From Iris pallida (lineage: Eukaryota; Streptophyta; Magnoliopsida; Asparagales; Iridaceae), in the NCBI GenBank assembly GCA_029216955.1, contig JANAVB010004169.1:1-64000 (forward strand): 64,000 nucleotides of DNA, read 5' to 3'. The position numbers were made by a program, and so were the translations under genes. The notes under the pieces were generated by a model. The model was not told the DNA's origin and did not search any database. It was given only the letters and a program-made list of their open reading frames with translations. Positions 33,762-44,659 of the stretch are shown one piece after another; position 1 is the first letter of the stretch, and every line of letters starts with the position of its first letter.

Positions 33762-34610
33762 GCCACAGGTAGGGGTGGCGATTTTGCCCTCATACCCTCT
33801 ATCCTAGCCGGGTACCCTGTACCCTCAGGTGCCCACGGGTACCCTCTACCCTTCGAGGGCATGCCCTACCCTTACCCTCTTGGAATTAGGGTAGGGTAAG
33901 GGTTTTATTCTGTTACCCTAGTGCAATTACCCGGGTACCCGCCCTACCCTCTGTCCTGTAACCCTACCCTGAACCCTACCCTACCCTGAATCACTACCCT
34001 ACCCACTACCCGTTAACCCTAACCCTTTAAAACCCTCGACCCTACCCTTCTCCCAACCCGCTTTGTAATTTTGTATAGTCCCACTGCCATAGTATTACTA
34101 CTACTTGTAGTTTTTTGTAATTAGTACTTAGGATTAGGAGAATTACATGGTGCTTGATCCTAAGGAGTCAGGTCTAGCCCCCTCCTTGGGTATGTAGGCA
34201 GCCCAGGTTCTACTATATAACTGGGTTCAGCGCCTTTAGTAAAAAAAAAATTCTCCCTGTTATTTCTTGTTAAGTTGTTATAATTTTTGAATGCTGTCAA
34301 AATCTGAAAAAAATGAAATGGAAAGAAAAAATATTCCCCCCTGTTTACTAGCAAAAAATTTGATTTTCAAAGTTAAAAAAATGAAATGGCAAGGGTAATA
34401 CCCTTACCCTCCCTACCCTGACCCTCAGCTACCCTGTGAGGGTAAAGGGCAAGGACGGGTAATGGGTATTGGTTTTTTGGAAGAGGGCTACCCTACCCTA
34501 CCCTCATGACTCCCCTAGGGTATCAAAAAAAGGTCAATACCCTACCCTACCCTGCCCTCTTCCTGCCCTTACCCTATCCTACCCTACCCATCGCCAGCCC
34601 TAGCCACAGG
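33762..34610. mobile_element. hAT-like non-autonomous element with telomere-like CCCTA repeats
   Basis: The element (33770-34602, 833 bp) has imperfect inverted ends taggggtggcgat and atcgccagcccta. It is flanked by a perfect 8-bp target duplication GCCACAGG (33762-33769 and 34603-34610), as made by hAT transposases. Both sub-ends are packed with taccctaccc/gggtagggta units, dense enough to mimic telomeric repeats; the centre is AT-rich and non-coding. Confidence 0.9.
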
Positions 34611-34764
34611 TGCAACATCTGCCCTGCTGCACCTTTTAAGTGCAGCAACTGCTACTACCTATTGCAGCAGTGCATACTAATTCCTCCTTTTCTACTTTAC
34701 TAGACACCCTTCTATACACACATATGCTCACCTACACATCAATGATTTGTACACTACTGCACAC

Positions 34765-35847
34765 TGTAGGAACGAAATCGTAAAGCAGAATACTCTAGAG
34801 GGGGAGTGAATAGAGTAGGCAGCAAAATATTGCTAATTAAAAACTTGTTAGCAGTTAGATCACAGATAAAATAATAATCACAAAAAGTAAATGACAGAAT
34901 TTAAAAGTGATCAGAAGGCAAATGCAAACACCGAGATTTATACTGGTTTCCCTCTTGTGAGGACTAGTCCAGTCGGAAGAACTCTAGCTTCCAGTTGAAT
35001 CCACTATTGGAAAATCCTGCAAGTTTTCATACGAAGTCCTTGCAACTTCTACAAACGCAAGCTTTGATACGAAGAACTCGACCAACTTCAATTGTGAAGA
35101 GTTGAATCTTCTATCAAGCCTCTGATTACAATCGCTCTGAAACTTCTAGACCGTACCGTACTGGCAAATCGACTAGAGGATTGTAACTGGCTTGGGATTT
35201 AAAAATGAAAGCTTTTAGAACTCTTTGGAAGAATGTAAGCTTAGAAAGAGAAGAGATTGAAAGTTAATTGGTGATCTAAAATGATCGAAATACTTCTCTA
35301 TTTATAGTTTTTCCAAAGTCAGAACTCTGACAGAATTCGGGCAGAATTCGGACAGAACTCTTTGTAACAAACCGTAACTGAAGGATGACCAAGTTCAAAA
35401 ACCCAACGTTCACTAACGTTCCAAATGGCCGAACTCTGGCCGAACTCGGCCCGAGTTCTCCTGGGATTCTGCCAGTTCATTTGGAGAAAATAAATTTTGG
35501 CTTTTTGAAAAATCCTTCAGAAGCTGTTTGTAAAAAGAATGTTTTTAAAAAACGTAGGTCATTCGTAAAAGAATCGGATGGTTTTGAAAAACGTTTTCGG
35601 ATAGCCTATTTGCCAGTACGACTCGGTGTACAATGTATTCCTAGACTCAATAAAATGACAAATTACATTGCTTAGCAGGAAGTACATTCTGAATAGCAAA
35701 TGGCTTCAGTCTTGAACATTGTTGATAACCATTGTTGAGCAGTGTCCAAAATGTCGTAGGTAAGCATCTGAGTTGACTTGTATTTATATCGAGACAGAGT
35801 TTGATCAATTATTAAAATCAGGTTTGACCATGACCAATGGGCCAACA
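34765..35847 (-). repeat. 3' LTR of the minus-strand Sirevirus-like element (1083 bp)
   Basis: On the minus strand it starts TGTTGGCCCATTGG at 35847 and ends cgttcctaca at 34765. The TATA box is ctatttatag on plus (35298-35307). Upstream of it in transcriptional sense lie GAACTC/GAATTCGGGC motifs (35320-35360 and 35425-35470). The left flank cacac would be the TSD; its partner is outside the window. Confidence 0.85.
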
Positions 35848-36369
35848 ATCTCCCCTATTTTGATAATTGACAAACCTTGCCGATATAACATCTAAGCTTG
35901 GAATCAATTCAAAATAGTAATAAAAAAATTGTTCATAACCTGTATTCACAAGAATGTTAGATCCTTATTTCTCCTCCGTTGTCACTTAGCAAAATAATTG
36001 CATAAGAGAAAGCTCCCCCGCAATCAATGCATAAGTAACAAACAGTGAAGAAACACAATAAACATAGATAAGCATGACAGGCATGGTAGAAACAGATAGA
36101 CTATAGAAAAATAACACATACATGTATTTGTCACAGGCAGTTAATAAAGAATGAAGCAACAAAAAATAGATAGTGCTACTATTAAACTGAAACAAATAAC
36201 GTGCTGAAATAGACTAAGATGCCAAAACTGAGGCATAATCAAAAACCATGTCCATGAATAGTCACATAATAGAAAAAGTACTAAAAAAAGAGAACTAATA
36301 TAATCTTGGAATGTCGGAGCATTTCCAAGTAAACATAAGACAAAGTAACAGTCTCAATAATCTAACATC
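35848..36369 (-). other. Spacer between ORF3 and the 3' LTR with polypurine tracts
   Basis: AT-rich and non-coding. The minus strand has aaataggggagat directly before the LTR (35848-35860) and a second purine tract cgggggagct (36011-36020), matching the two tracts of the plus-strand copy. Confidence 0.6.
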
Positions 36370-37648
36370 TCAAAACTCATCATCATCATCAATGTCATCA
36401 GCTGCAGCTCCAGCATGTCCAGAAGGACCAACTCTAGAAGTACCAGCGCCAGAAATATGAGGAGTGACGCCAGTGGTACGATACCAATCATATACGTTCC
36501 CTGGCTGGAACAGAGAGTGAACCGCCTCGTCGTCAATGCAGTAGCCAGAAATAGAAGTAACTCGAGGCATAGAGCTAGCAGAATGACCCGTCTGCACAAA
36601 CCTCAGATCGGCGAAGGAGTTGGCAATCGCCTGGAACCGAGTCACATCACGGAACTCGTGTTCCCTAGAGGTCTCAACATAAAAAGACTGCAAATCTGAT
36701 AAGTGCTGATTGATACCCTCAAATGTCATAGGGTAAGAATGAGGAGGAACATGTGCTGTGGGATCTGTAGGAGTAGGTGCATGAGGAGTAGGTACAGTAG
36801 GTGGAGGAACAGATGCAATGCTGCGACGAAAAAGTTTGAGAAACTTGGGCTCGGGGTCGACAGCACAAGTAGATAAATCAATATCAAATCTCTAAAAAAT
36901 GCGAGGAATGAGCATCGCATAAGATAGGTTGCGGTCTCTCCCGCGACATCTACCCATCATCTGGATGATAGTCTTAGGGGCAGAAAAGGAATCCCCTTAA
37001 GAATATGATAAAGAGCAGAAAGCTCAAGTGCAGTGACATCATCTTTAGAAGTGGATTTTGGAAGTAAGATGGAATAGATGATGCGATGTAATTCGTAGTT
37101 AAACAAGTTCAAGTTATTAGCCTTGAACTTTCCAGGAAGAACGCGTGCGGACGCACAAAGTTCATTCTTGAAACTAACGAGTGTTGTGCCATCGGGGAAA
37201 TCAAAATCAGTGATGTCATCTAGCGGAGCACCTTCATTTGGGATACCAAGGATTTCTGCTAACGTGTCATCAGTGAATTCGATATCGTTCCTCCGACACG
37301 TATCCTCGCTGTAAAAGTGTCTAACACGAAATTACAGTAGAATAGTCTAATGGTATTAGTGGCAATAGAAAATTGTAAGGTGACAAAGTGTTGTAACCCT
37401 AATGCCTCAAAGTAAGGGCGGTGATCCGGAAAGACAGTCCACTTAATCAGCGACCCGATGCAAATAGTACGCATGTTAAAATCAGCGTACCACAATAACG
37501 CTTGATCGGAAGTTTTAAAATAAAATTCATCCGACGCACCATCGTCCGATTGGACCGAAAAAAAGAGGCAATCCGTATGCGGATCTGAGGACGATGCCTC
37601 TTTACTGGCATTGGTCTTCTTCCTCTTGAAGGGATTGAACTTAGGCAT
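36370..37648 (-). pseudogene. Sirevirus extra ORF (ORF3), second copy
   Basis: The ATG at 37648 opens MPKFNPFKRKKTNASKEASSS, a basic start like that of the first copy. The next frame carries FYFKTSDQALLWYADFNMRTI and NTIRLFYCNF, matching NAVRMFYCNLQ of the copy at 11894. It breaks near 37300. Similarity continues in other frames (DDVTALELSALYHI-like, near 37030), then a Pro/Thr/His-rich linker, and ends with an acidic tail DDIDDDDEF and stop at 36370. The domain resembles the 'putative plant transposon protein' family. The shared layout of two diverged copies shows this ORF belongs to the Sirevirus, not to a chance neighbour. Confidence 0.65.
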
Positions 37649-37892
37649 TCTTTCCCAAAAATTTCTACAAACCCTAAGTATTGAAAAGTGGTGGAAAGAA
37701 GGGATTATACCTTCCAAGAATTGGATATGTCGAAGAGGATGACGATCTCCGCACGAATCCAAAGTTTGGATGAGAAACTCCACAAGGATTGGAAGAACAA
37801 TGATGGAGAAGAGACTAGGGTTCGGAGGGGCGCTGCTGCTGTTATGAGGATGTGGGAGAAGAATGAAGAAGAAGGAGGCCTCGGGTTGGTGC

Positions 37893-37965
37893 TGGTATAT
37901 ATAAACACCCAGCCGAACTCTGGCCAAATTCGGACCGAACTCGGGCCAAATTTGTCTAGGGTTGT
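37893..37965 (-). promoter_or_regulatory. Putative internal promoter of ORF3 (second copy)
   Basis: On the minus strand, gagttcggtccg- and gagttcggctggg-type repeats (37912-37960) precede a tttatatata TATA box (about 37895-37905), about 250 bases before the ORF3 ATG. Confidence 0.5.
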
Positions 37966-38114
37966 CTGGCTATAAATATATATAAAAAAATTCAAAAGAG
38001 GCCACATTCTTTTTCATTAATTCGTTTCAAATGCTTAATTCAAAGTTTAGTAATTTTAAATCTCAAAGTAATATAATTAATATTATTTTATAAATTAATA
38101 TTCTTTACTCAGCA

Positions 38115-38215
38115 TCTGTCTCAGATTAGCTGTAGGAGTACTGTTCCAGCTAACGAAGGTTCACCGGGGAACTCTTAAATACCGCTTCGCTTCGACCGTA
38201 GTCGTGATGATAGAC
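38115..38215 (-). promoter_or_regulatory. Conserved pol-ORF3 spacer with hairpin (second copy)
   Basis: Reverse complement of the block at 11452-11545. The stem GTTAGCTG/CAGCTAAT (38147-38154 with 38125-38132) and the agttccccggtgaacct segment are conserved, while flanking DNA is not. Confidence 0.6.
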
Positions 38216-38281
38216 AGACTCTTTTTGGGCTTGTCTCGAAAACAGTTTTTGAGTATTGAATAAATAATTAATAAAACAAAA

Positions 38282-38556
38282 TTAATTAATATTATTGATA
38301 TCTAAAATTCCTAATTCTCGACGTAAATAGTTGAAACGATCTTCCGCTAAAAGTTTTGTGAGTATGTCAGCTAATTGATTCTGTGTGTCTATGTATACAA
38401 GGTCTATATCTCCATTTTGTTGATGATCTCTAAGAAAATGATGTCGAATCTCGATATGTTTAGTATGAGAATGACATACTGGATTCTTAGTCAAATTAAT
38501 AGAACTAGTATTATCACAGAAAATGGATATATGTGTAAAATGCAATCTATAGTCTT
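38282..38556 (-). pseudogene. Sirevirus RNase H, C-terminal part
   Basis: Encodes EDYRLHFTHISIFCDNTSSINLTKNPV and SHTKHIEIRHHFLRDH, the C-terminal half of copia RNase H with the conserved CDNxSxI and HIEIRHHFxRD motifs. It ends in a stop at 38282-38284. The N-terminal half is 19 kb away at 57629-57810; the Tat element split them. Confidence 0.9.
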
Positions 38557-38561
38557 CTAAG
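38557..38561. repeat. Target site duplication CTAAG, left
   Basis: Identical to 57624-57628. Marks the Tat insertion into Sirevirus RNase H. Confidence 0.9.
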
Positions 38562-39510
38562 TGTAGAAGCATGGAATTTTACGATCAGAAATCCTATGCG
38601 CTAGACACTACATGCGCCAGGAAGCTCGGACAAAGTACTTTACAAACAGCAAATGTAGACATTGAAAGAGGACTTTTTATTACATATAAAAGTCTATTAC
38701 ATGTCTAGAAAAGGTTGTACAAAGGAGAACTTCTACAAAAAGAAAAGACCCTAAGTCTACAGCCAGGCGCGGCGATCATCATGCGTAGCGATCGTCATGC
38801 GCTCTTGAACAAGCGTAGCAGCCACCATGCACTCTCAGTCAGGCGCATCCCTGCACGTGCCCTCAGTCAGGCGCATCCCACCATGCGCCCTCAGCAGGGC
38901 GCATCCTTTTCAGCAGCTCAGTTATGTGCATCCTCAGTTATGTGCATCCCTTCAGCAGCCCAGTTATGTGCCACTCTTCCAGCCAGGCTCACCGCCGTCT
39001 AAATGCTTCGACTAATGAAGCATTTATTGAGCAGAACGAGGGTGGCAATCAACCCTCTAGCTGGAGGAAGAGCTCCCCAAACCGAGGAAGAGAGGAGCAC
39101 CGCAAGCCAATCTGTGGCCAGGGGAGGCTTCGAAAGAGCCTCCAAAGACCAAGGAAGATCGCAATCGAAACCGCGGCTAAAGGAGCAGCTTTCAACACAA
39201 CCAGAGTGGGTAATACCCACTTTGAAGGAAGAAAGAGCCCCCAAAGCTACAGCACCGCAATTTCGATCTGCGGCTCTTCCGGAATAACGGAGACGAGGCT
39301 CGAACATTCCGATCTTTGGATGCAACAGGCACCTTCCGCCTACCTCGGAAGCCCTCGACCCCGACTTTTGGATGTAACAGTCACCTTCAAGTGCATCAAT
39401 GAAGACATGACGTCGCATCTTCACCCTCGGGAGCATCTCGTCAACAGAATGCATTCGAGTAAACAAGTTTATGTCGGAAGAACATGAGAGAACGAGAAGC
39501 GAACTCTCTC

Positions 39511-39532
39511 CATGCCACTATTTATAGGCCGG
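39511..39532 (-). promoter_or_regulatory. Antisense TATA box in the Tat 5' LTR
   Basis: The minus strand reads ggcctataaatagtggcatg, followed by gagagagttcgcttc. It closely resembles the promoter of the antisense gene at 54978-54989 and is conserved in the 3' LTR (56209-56227). Confidence 0.5.
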
Positions 39533-40588
39533 GTAAATCAAACCCATGCGCCATGTGGATGGCTCTCCGAATTCCGTACAATGAATTTGCATTAAATGAT
39601 GAACCGGACGCTTCGAATTCAGCTAAGTCAAAAACGGCTATTTAAAGCACTCGAAGAACATAACAGTCGCACCATTAAAGACGTGTCACGAAGTGGATGC
39701 ACCGGCCAGATCGTGCATCACACAGACGCGCCCTTCAACATCAAGCACATCACACAGATGTGCCCTTCAACATCAAGCGCATCATACAGATGCGCCCTTC
39801 AGCACCAAGCGCATCACAGGGATGCACCCCCATGCGTCCCCATACGCCTAGTGGAACGTCGATCGATGCGCCCACTCAGCTGTCCATCGAATGTCAAAAA
39901 CATTAAATGCTAAACTGACAGAGTTGGCAGCACGCCTCCCGAAGTCTGAACAGTTGACAACTTTTTCAGAAGATGAAGCGCCGCCAACGTCAGCATCATC
40001 ATTACTGTCCTCCGACGGCTACTGCCACGTGGCTACCCAATTATCTCGCATGCGCCTCCGCAGCCATGTGCCCAAATCTGCATGCGCCTCAAAAGCCACG
40101 CACCTCAGACTTTTCACTGATCCCTAAAAGACAGAAGGAAAGTCACCATTGAAGCTCTGCATGCGCCTCAAAAGCCATGCGCCCCAGACTTCTCTCTGAT
40201 CCCAAAAGACAGGAGTAAAGTCACTACTGAAGCCTCGCATGCGCCTCAAAAGCCATACGCCCCGAATGGTTCGTGACTCTGAAAGGTTATGAGCCAAAGT
40301 CTTATCATGCGCCCAATCCTAGACGCATCCTATCAGATCATTCCCCATCAAATCCGAGATCTCTGAGCCATGGGTCGACGACACGTGTCCTTTGACTCAA
40401 CTCACCCAAGATCTCAGCAACAGAAAGATCCTTTTCTCTGCTACGTGTCGGCTCACAACAGCAGCATGAAGAATTCAACCCCTCGATCAGGGCGCATTGT
40501 CCATGCGCCTCTATCAGCAATCACCACGTGGCATTACCGCGTCCAGACGCATCCTACATATGCGCGCATGAACAGCCAACCTGTAAAT

Positions 40589-40602
40589 CTATAAATAGAG
40601 GG
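40589..40602 (+). promoter_or_regulatory. Sense TATA box of the Tat LTR
   Basis: ctataaatagaggg lies about 330 bases before the LTR end, the normal U3/R position. The 3' LTR copy is tttaaatagaggg (near 57290), one change away. Confidence 0.7.
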
Positions 40603-40927
40603 ATCATTTCCTTTCCACCCACGAACACACACAGAGGAAAATATACATCGACAGACAGAGACTTCGCACCACCGGAGAGGCAGACACAGACACTCAACGT
40701 CTTCCTCCTCTCAGCAAGCTCCAGCACCCAGAGCAATCCAAACCTTCAGAGAACCGATAACCGTCGTCAGATCGTCAACGGAGTCAACGCATTACCACTC
40801 GCTCCATCGGCACAAGGGATCCAGATAAACAAAAGTGTACTCCTAGGACTACATCTAAGTCCTATATTATAACATTGTTCTATTTGTATTGAAATTTGCA
40901 ATCAAAGAATTTTAATGGCAAACAAGC

Positions 40928-40946
40928 TGGAGACTCTGCTGGGGAC
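40928..40946 (+). other. Primer-binding site of the Tat element
   Basis: tggagactctgctggggac starts three bases after the LTR. It matches, with one difference, the site tggcgactctgctggggac reported in Tat/Ogre-type elements and attributed to tRNA-Arg. Confidence 0.75.
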
Positions 40947-42940
40947 CTCTTTCTCCTCCACCGAGAAAGCTGTGTCGCAATCCGACGATATAAATGTGGG
41001 CTCCTCCCACAAGACGCTGGTCGTACGCCTCAATCAACAGGCGTATGAGTAGTTCATCTCTGAAGGCAGTACGAGTCCTTCGAAGCGGCTGCCAAAGTTG
41101 AATAAGATCCACCGAGTCTGGGTGCGCAAGGTCGACGCCTCTGGCACTACTACCGAAGGGGATGCACCGATCCAGCCTTCCCTTTCTACTGACGTCCTCA
41201 GCAACTAAGATGCGCCCGCCGGTGCAGCGTATCTCTCGAGAAAATGTACGGCTGACCACATTTCCCAGCCATCTCCCTCTCAGGCGAGAAAGAAACGTCG
41301 ACGGAGCAAGGGCGTAGCCAATGCCCCGCGCATTACCTCTGATACGCCATAGAAGGTCTCTGTCTTTGACAGACTCACTCGCTGTAATGACAAAGAGAAT
41401 TTGGATTCTGAGTACTACGTGCCCCAGCGGACTAGTACGAAGAAGTCCAAGGCAGCACGGGCCATGCGCCCCAAGCGTGCTATGCCAGCAGCAAGCCAGA
41501 AGCATACGCTCACAATCATACGCGCTGCTGATGGTAAGCTGTATAAGGTCAACTCAGGTGCTTCTGCGCCAGAAATGAGCCAACCTTCAAAGTCCTTGTC
41601 TCATTTGGACGCATCTATTACGTGCACAACCAAGTCGAGTAAGGCAAATCCAGTGGTCTTGAACTCCCGCACCTCCTCTGGTTGTGCGTCTGAGGTCCGT
41701 TCAAGTCACTTCAAATGTTGTTCCCCCACTACTGATCGGGACGCCTGTTTGGTATTAGATCAGGGGGCACAACATTCACTTGAACACCCCGACGCTTAGT
41801 CTTGCCATGCGCCTGAAGGGGGTGCAAAGGTGGCACTCTCCTCCAACGATCTGCGCAACGTAATCACTCACAAGTGCCGATCAGGAGAGTCGACTGACAA
41901 GCACGATGCGCCCCTTACAGGGCACACTTGTGCTGTGGTCACCATCAACTGCTGTTACAAGGCGGCAGTTCCACCAATACAGTCAGTGTTCCAGCGGCTA
42001 CAATTATCGACACCCCTCCGACGTCGCCTCGAGAAGAAGGTGTCCACAAAAGAAGAGCCAAGGGTTGCTTCATGCAACGTGATCTCTAACTCCTCGTCAG
42101 TCCGAAAGACGATTGGCAATTCCTCGTCCTCGTCCAAGAGCCAGCCGAGGAAAACCAAGGCAAGTGTCTCATCCTCCGGAGTGTTCGAAGGCACTCGGGG
42201 GAGGAAGAAGATCTTAGAGGAAGCTGGGGGTAGTCAGACCTTTGTCGAGCCTCCTTCCGAAGACGTAGCTGTCTTCCAAAGCACAGCTGGGGCGGATCTT
42301 CTCGAAGTCAGCCTTCCGGACATGACTGGGGGTCGTCTAGCCCCTGTAGATCCACATCTCGAAGAAGTCCTTCAAGACGAGGGTGTTCCCCAAAACATAG
42401 CCGGGGGTAGTCTAGCCCCCGCGGATCTGAGTCTCGGAGACGAAGAAGTCCTTCAAGACGGAACCGAGGGTAATCAGGCCCTTGCAGATGCTCCCATCGA
42501 GAATGTTCTCCAGAATATAGCTGGGGGTGGCCAAGACGAAGCTCCAGGAGAGGCGACTCCCCTACACGAGAGTGAGGCCGAGAGTGAAGCCTCAACCGAT
42601 CCATCCACTTCCAGCCGTGTCATGACAGTATACATGGCTGGGGGTGATTCCGAGTCTGATGCGCTGCCACCAGACCTCGTCCAGCGCATAGACACATTAG
42701 AGGGAGGACTCAAAACCCTCTCTGCCTCTATGCAAACACTGACTCAAGCAGTATTTGAGATACGGTCAGCTTTGGCCAGAACACCTTCTACCGGTCCCGA
42801 CCCGGGGGCCAACGGAGAGTCAAGTGTACCCCTTCAACGGGTATCCTTAGATACGGATCGTCGAGAAGCACCTCGGACATCGGAGCCCTCAAATGCTCAA
42901 CTTCAGGTGGTACCGCCTTCTCCGACTCCCAGCTCCACGG
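40947..42940 (+). pseudogene. Tat 5' region: extra/N-terminal Gag ORF
   Basis: Broken frames start soon after the primer site. The longest open part (from 41830) encodes a Ser/Lys-rich basic segment, then acidic repeats with NIAGGSLAPAD and EEVLQDE (42210-42640), then a predicted helical segment (VQRIDTLEGGLKTLSASMQTL). Stops at about 41050, 41207, 41350 and 41797 interrupt earlier parts. No enzyme domain is seen. Tat elements often carry an extra ORF upstream of gag; here the frame runs directly into the capsid, so it may instead be a long Gag N-terminus. Confidence 0.6.
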
Positions 42941-43717
42941 AAGACGTGGTCGAGATGATCAGGGACTTGCGCGAGCGCTTTGAGTCCAAGACGAGACAAG
43001 AGAAGCGCCAAAAGATGGGGATTCCCCAACCTTATTCCCTCGAGTGGAACAAAGTGGTTTATCCTCCTAAGTATAAACCACAAACACTGACGCCATACGA
43101 CGGGAAGGACTCTCCGCATCGCTATCTGACGTACTTCCAGTCTCAGACGGGACATCTTCCGAAGGAGGATGCGCTACTTACCAGCATATTTGTCGGGGCA
43201 TTGAAGGGAGTAGCGTACGACTGGTACTGCAGCCTCCCCGACAATTCTATATCTTCCTTCAACGACCTAACGCGCCTTTTTCTCGACCGTTTTCTACGAC
43301 GGCGGAAAGGACATGACAATGGCGTCCCTTATAGAGATACGCCAGAAGGAGAAGAAAACAGTTCGAGTGTTCATCGAACGCTTTCGACATGCCTGCTTCA
43401 GACTGCCCCCGGGCATGCCAGAACATGCACTCCTTTCCTCCTATAGCATGAACATGCTGCCTGCAGTAAAACTCTGGCTCAACTCTACTCCTCCTCCCGA
43501 CTGGAGCTCCTTGATCATCGAAGCAGAAGCCGCAGAAAAGAAGGCGGCCAATGCTCGTCTTCTGGGAGTCAGTTTCCCTGCCTTTGAGGACAAGGGAAAA
43601 CGGCCTGCAACCAACAACCCCGGACGAGAGACAAAGAGGAAACAGGCATTGACTGTCAATGCCTCAAAAGGTGTGTCAGCACCTACTCAGAAGCCTCCAC
43701 TTGTACCAAGGCTATAG
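42941..43717 (+). pseudogene. Tat Gag capsid (Retrotrans_gag type)
   Basis: Encodes PYDGKDSPHRYLTYFQSQ, FVGALKGVAYDWYCSLPDNSISSFNDLTRLFLDRF, then, after a frame change near 43310, KTVRVFIERFRHACFRLP. This is the classical capsid core of gypsy Gag (W-Y-x-L-P, F-x-R-F). A TAG at 43715-43717 interrupts before the zinc finger. Confidence 0.85.
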
Positions 43718-44659
43718 GAGGTTTATTCGTTCAACGACGAAGACACCCTGCAACTCTTTGAGATACTGAAGCAGGGTGACAAGATCAAGCTGCCGGACCC
43801 GAAGCATTCCGACGAGGTTGGAAAAGTGGACAACTCGAGGTACTGTCACTACCATCGGTTTGTCGGACACCCAACCAAGGACTGCTATGTCCTCAAGAAT
43901 TACATCCAGCGCATGATCAATGCGGATGTAATCTCCGTCGACTATGAGGAGAAGACGGTGTTAGCCAACGTGGTGTCACTCTATTTCGGCACCTTGCCGC
44001 CAACTACGACACAAGATGGTGTCGTCCCCATCCCTAAGGCGACAATGGAGGTGGTTAACTTACCACCTGCTCGTGACAACGTGAGTGGACTCATCCCACT
44101 CACCACATCTCGGGAAAAGATCCTATGGGTTCACCCTGATTTTGTCTCCGAGATGACTCAACCGGAGGTACACCCTACCTCCAAATCCAAAGGCAGGGAG
44201 ATCAAGTCTTGCCGCATGGTCTCTTCTTCAGCAGAAGAGACACTTCCTGTACAGACGTGTTCACAACAGAATGCTGAACCCGACGAAGCTGCCGTCGAGG
44301 TGGTGCCTCCTTGCACCGTCCCTGCTGTCCAGGAGGAGGGTTCGTCTAAGCCCCCAGCAGCCAATAAGCAGAAGCAGATAGAGGCCCGCTTCGATAGGCC
44401 TCCGCGAAAGGAGAATACTTCAGGGCTAGCCAAGCCCCACAACTTCGACATACTGGCACAACTTGCCAGTACTCCTGCCCGCCTATCTCTGTTTGAGCTC
44501 CTTCGTCTTTCCAAAGACACTCGAGAAGCTCTCTGTGAAGCTCTGAAAGATATCGAATCCTTCATTAGTCAGGTCAAGCAGCCTGAAGATCTCCCGGCTG
44601 CATGTGCGCACTGTCATTGTGCGGATGAGGTTATCCCCAACATAACCTTCACCCAATAA
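43718..44659 (+). pseudogene. Tat Gag C-terminus with CHYH-type zinc finger
   Basis: Continues the previous frame. It includes RYCHYHRFVGHPTKDCYVLK (43838-43897), the C-H-H-C variant finger typical of Tat Gag (YCxYHxxxGHxxxDC). A long, poorly conserved linker follows, with a helical stretch. It ends at TAA 44657-44659. Confidence 0.8.

Larger units (their letters stand above)
38562..40924 (+). repeat. 5' LTR of the Tat element (2363 bp)
   Basis: Starts TGTAGAAGCATGG and ends AATGGCAAACA. It is dense in catgcgcc/gcgcat motifs. A plus-strand TATA (ctataaatagaggg) lies at 40589-40602, and an opposite-strand TATA near 39518-39530. The 3' LTR ends AATGATAAATA, three transitions away, which hides its CA end. 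Confidence 0.92.

Noticed and set aside
33780..34590. Interstitial telomere or chromosome fusion scar
   Set aside because: The CCCTA units are irregular and lie inside an element with inverted ends and a perfect 8-bp TSD.
37259..37927. Long N-terminal extension of the second ORF3 copy (start at 37927)
   Set aside because: The extension covers the TATA box and untranslated leader; the ATG at 37648 matches the basic start of the other copy.
38924..39487. Open frames of 94-187 codons on both strands of the Tat LTR
   Set aside because: Several overlapping frames are open at once in GC-rich repeat DNA, the two LTRs do not keep the same start or length, and no domain is seen.
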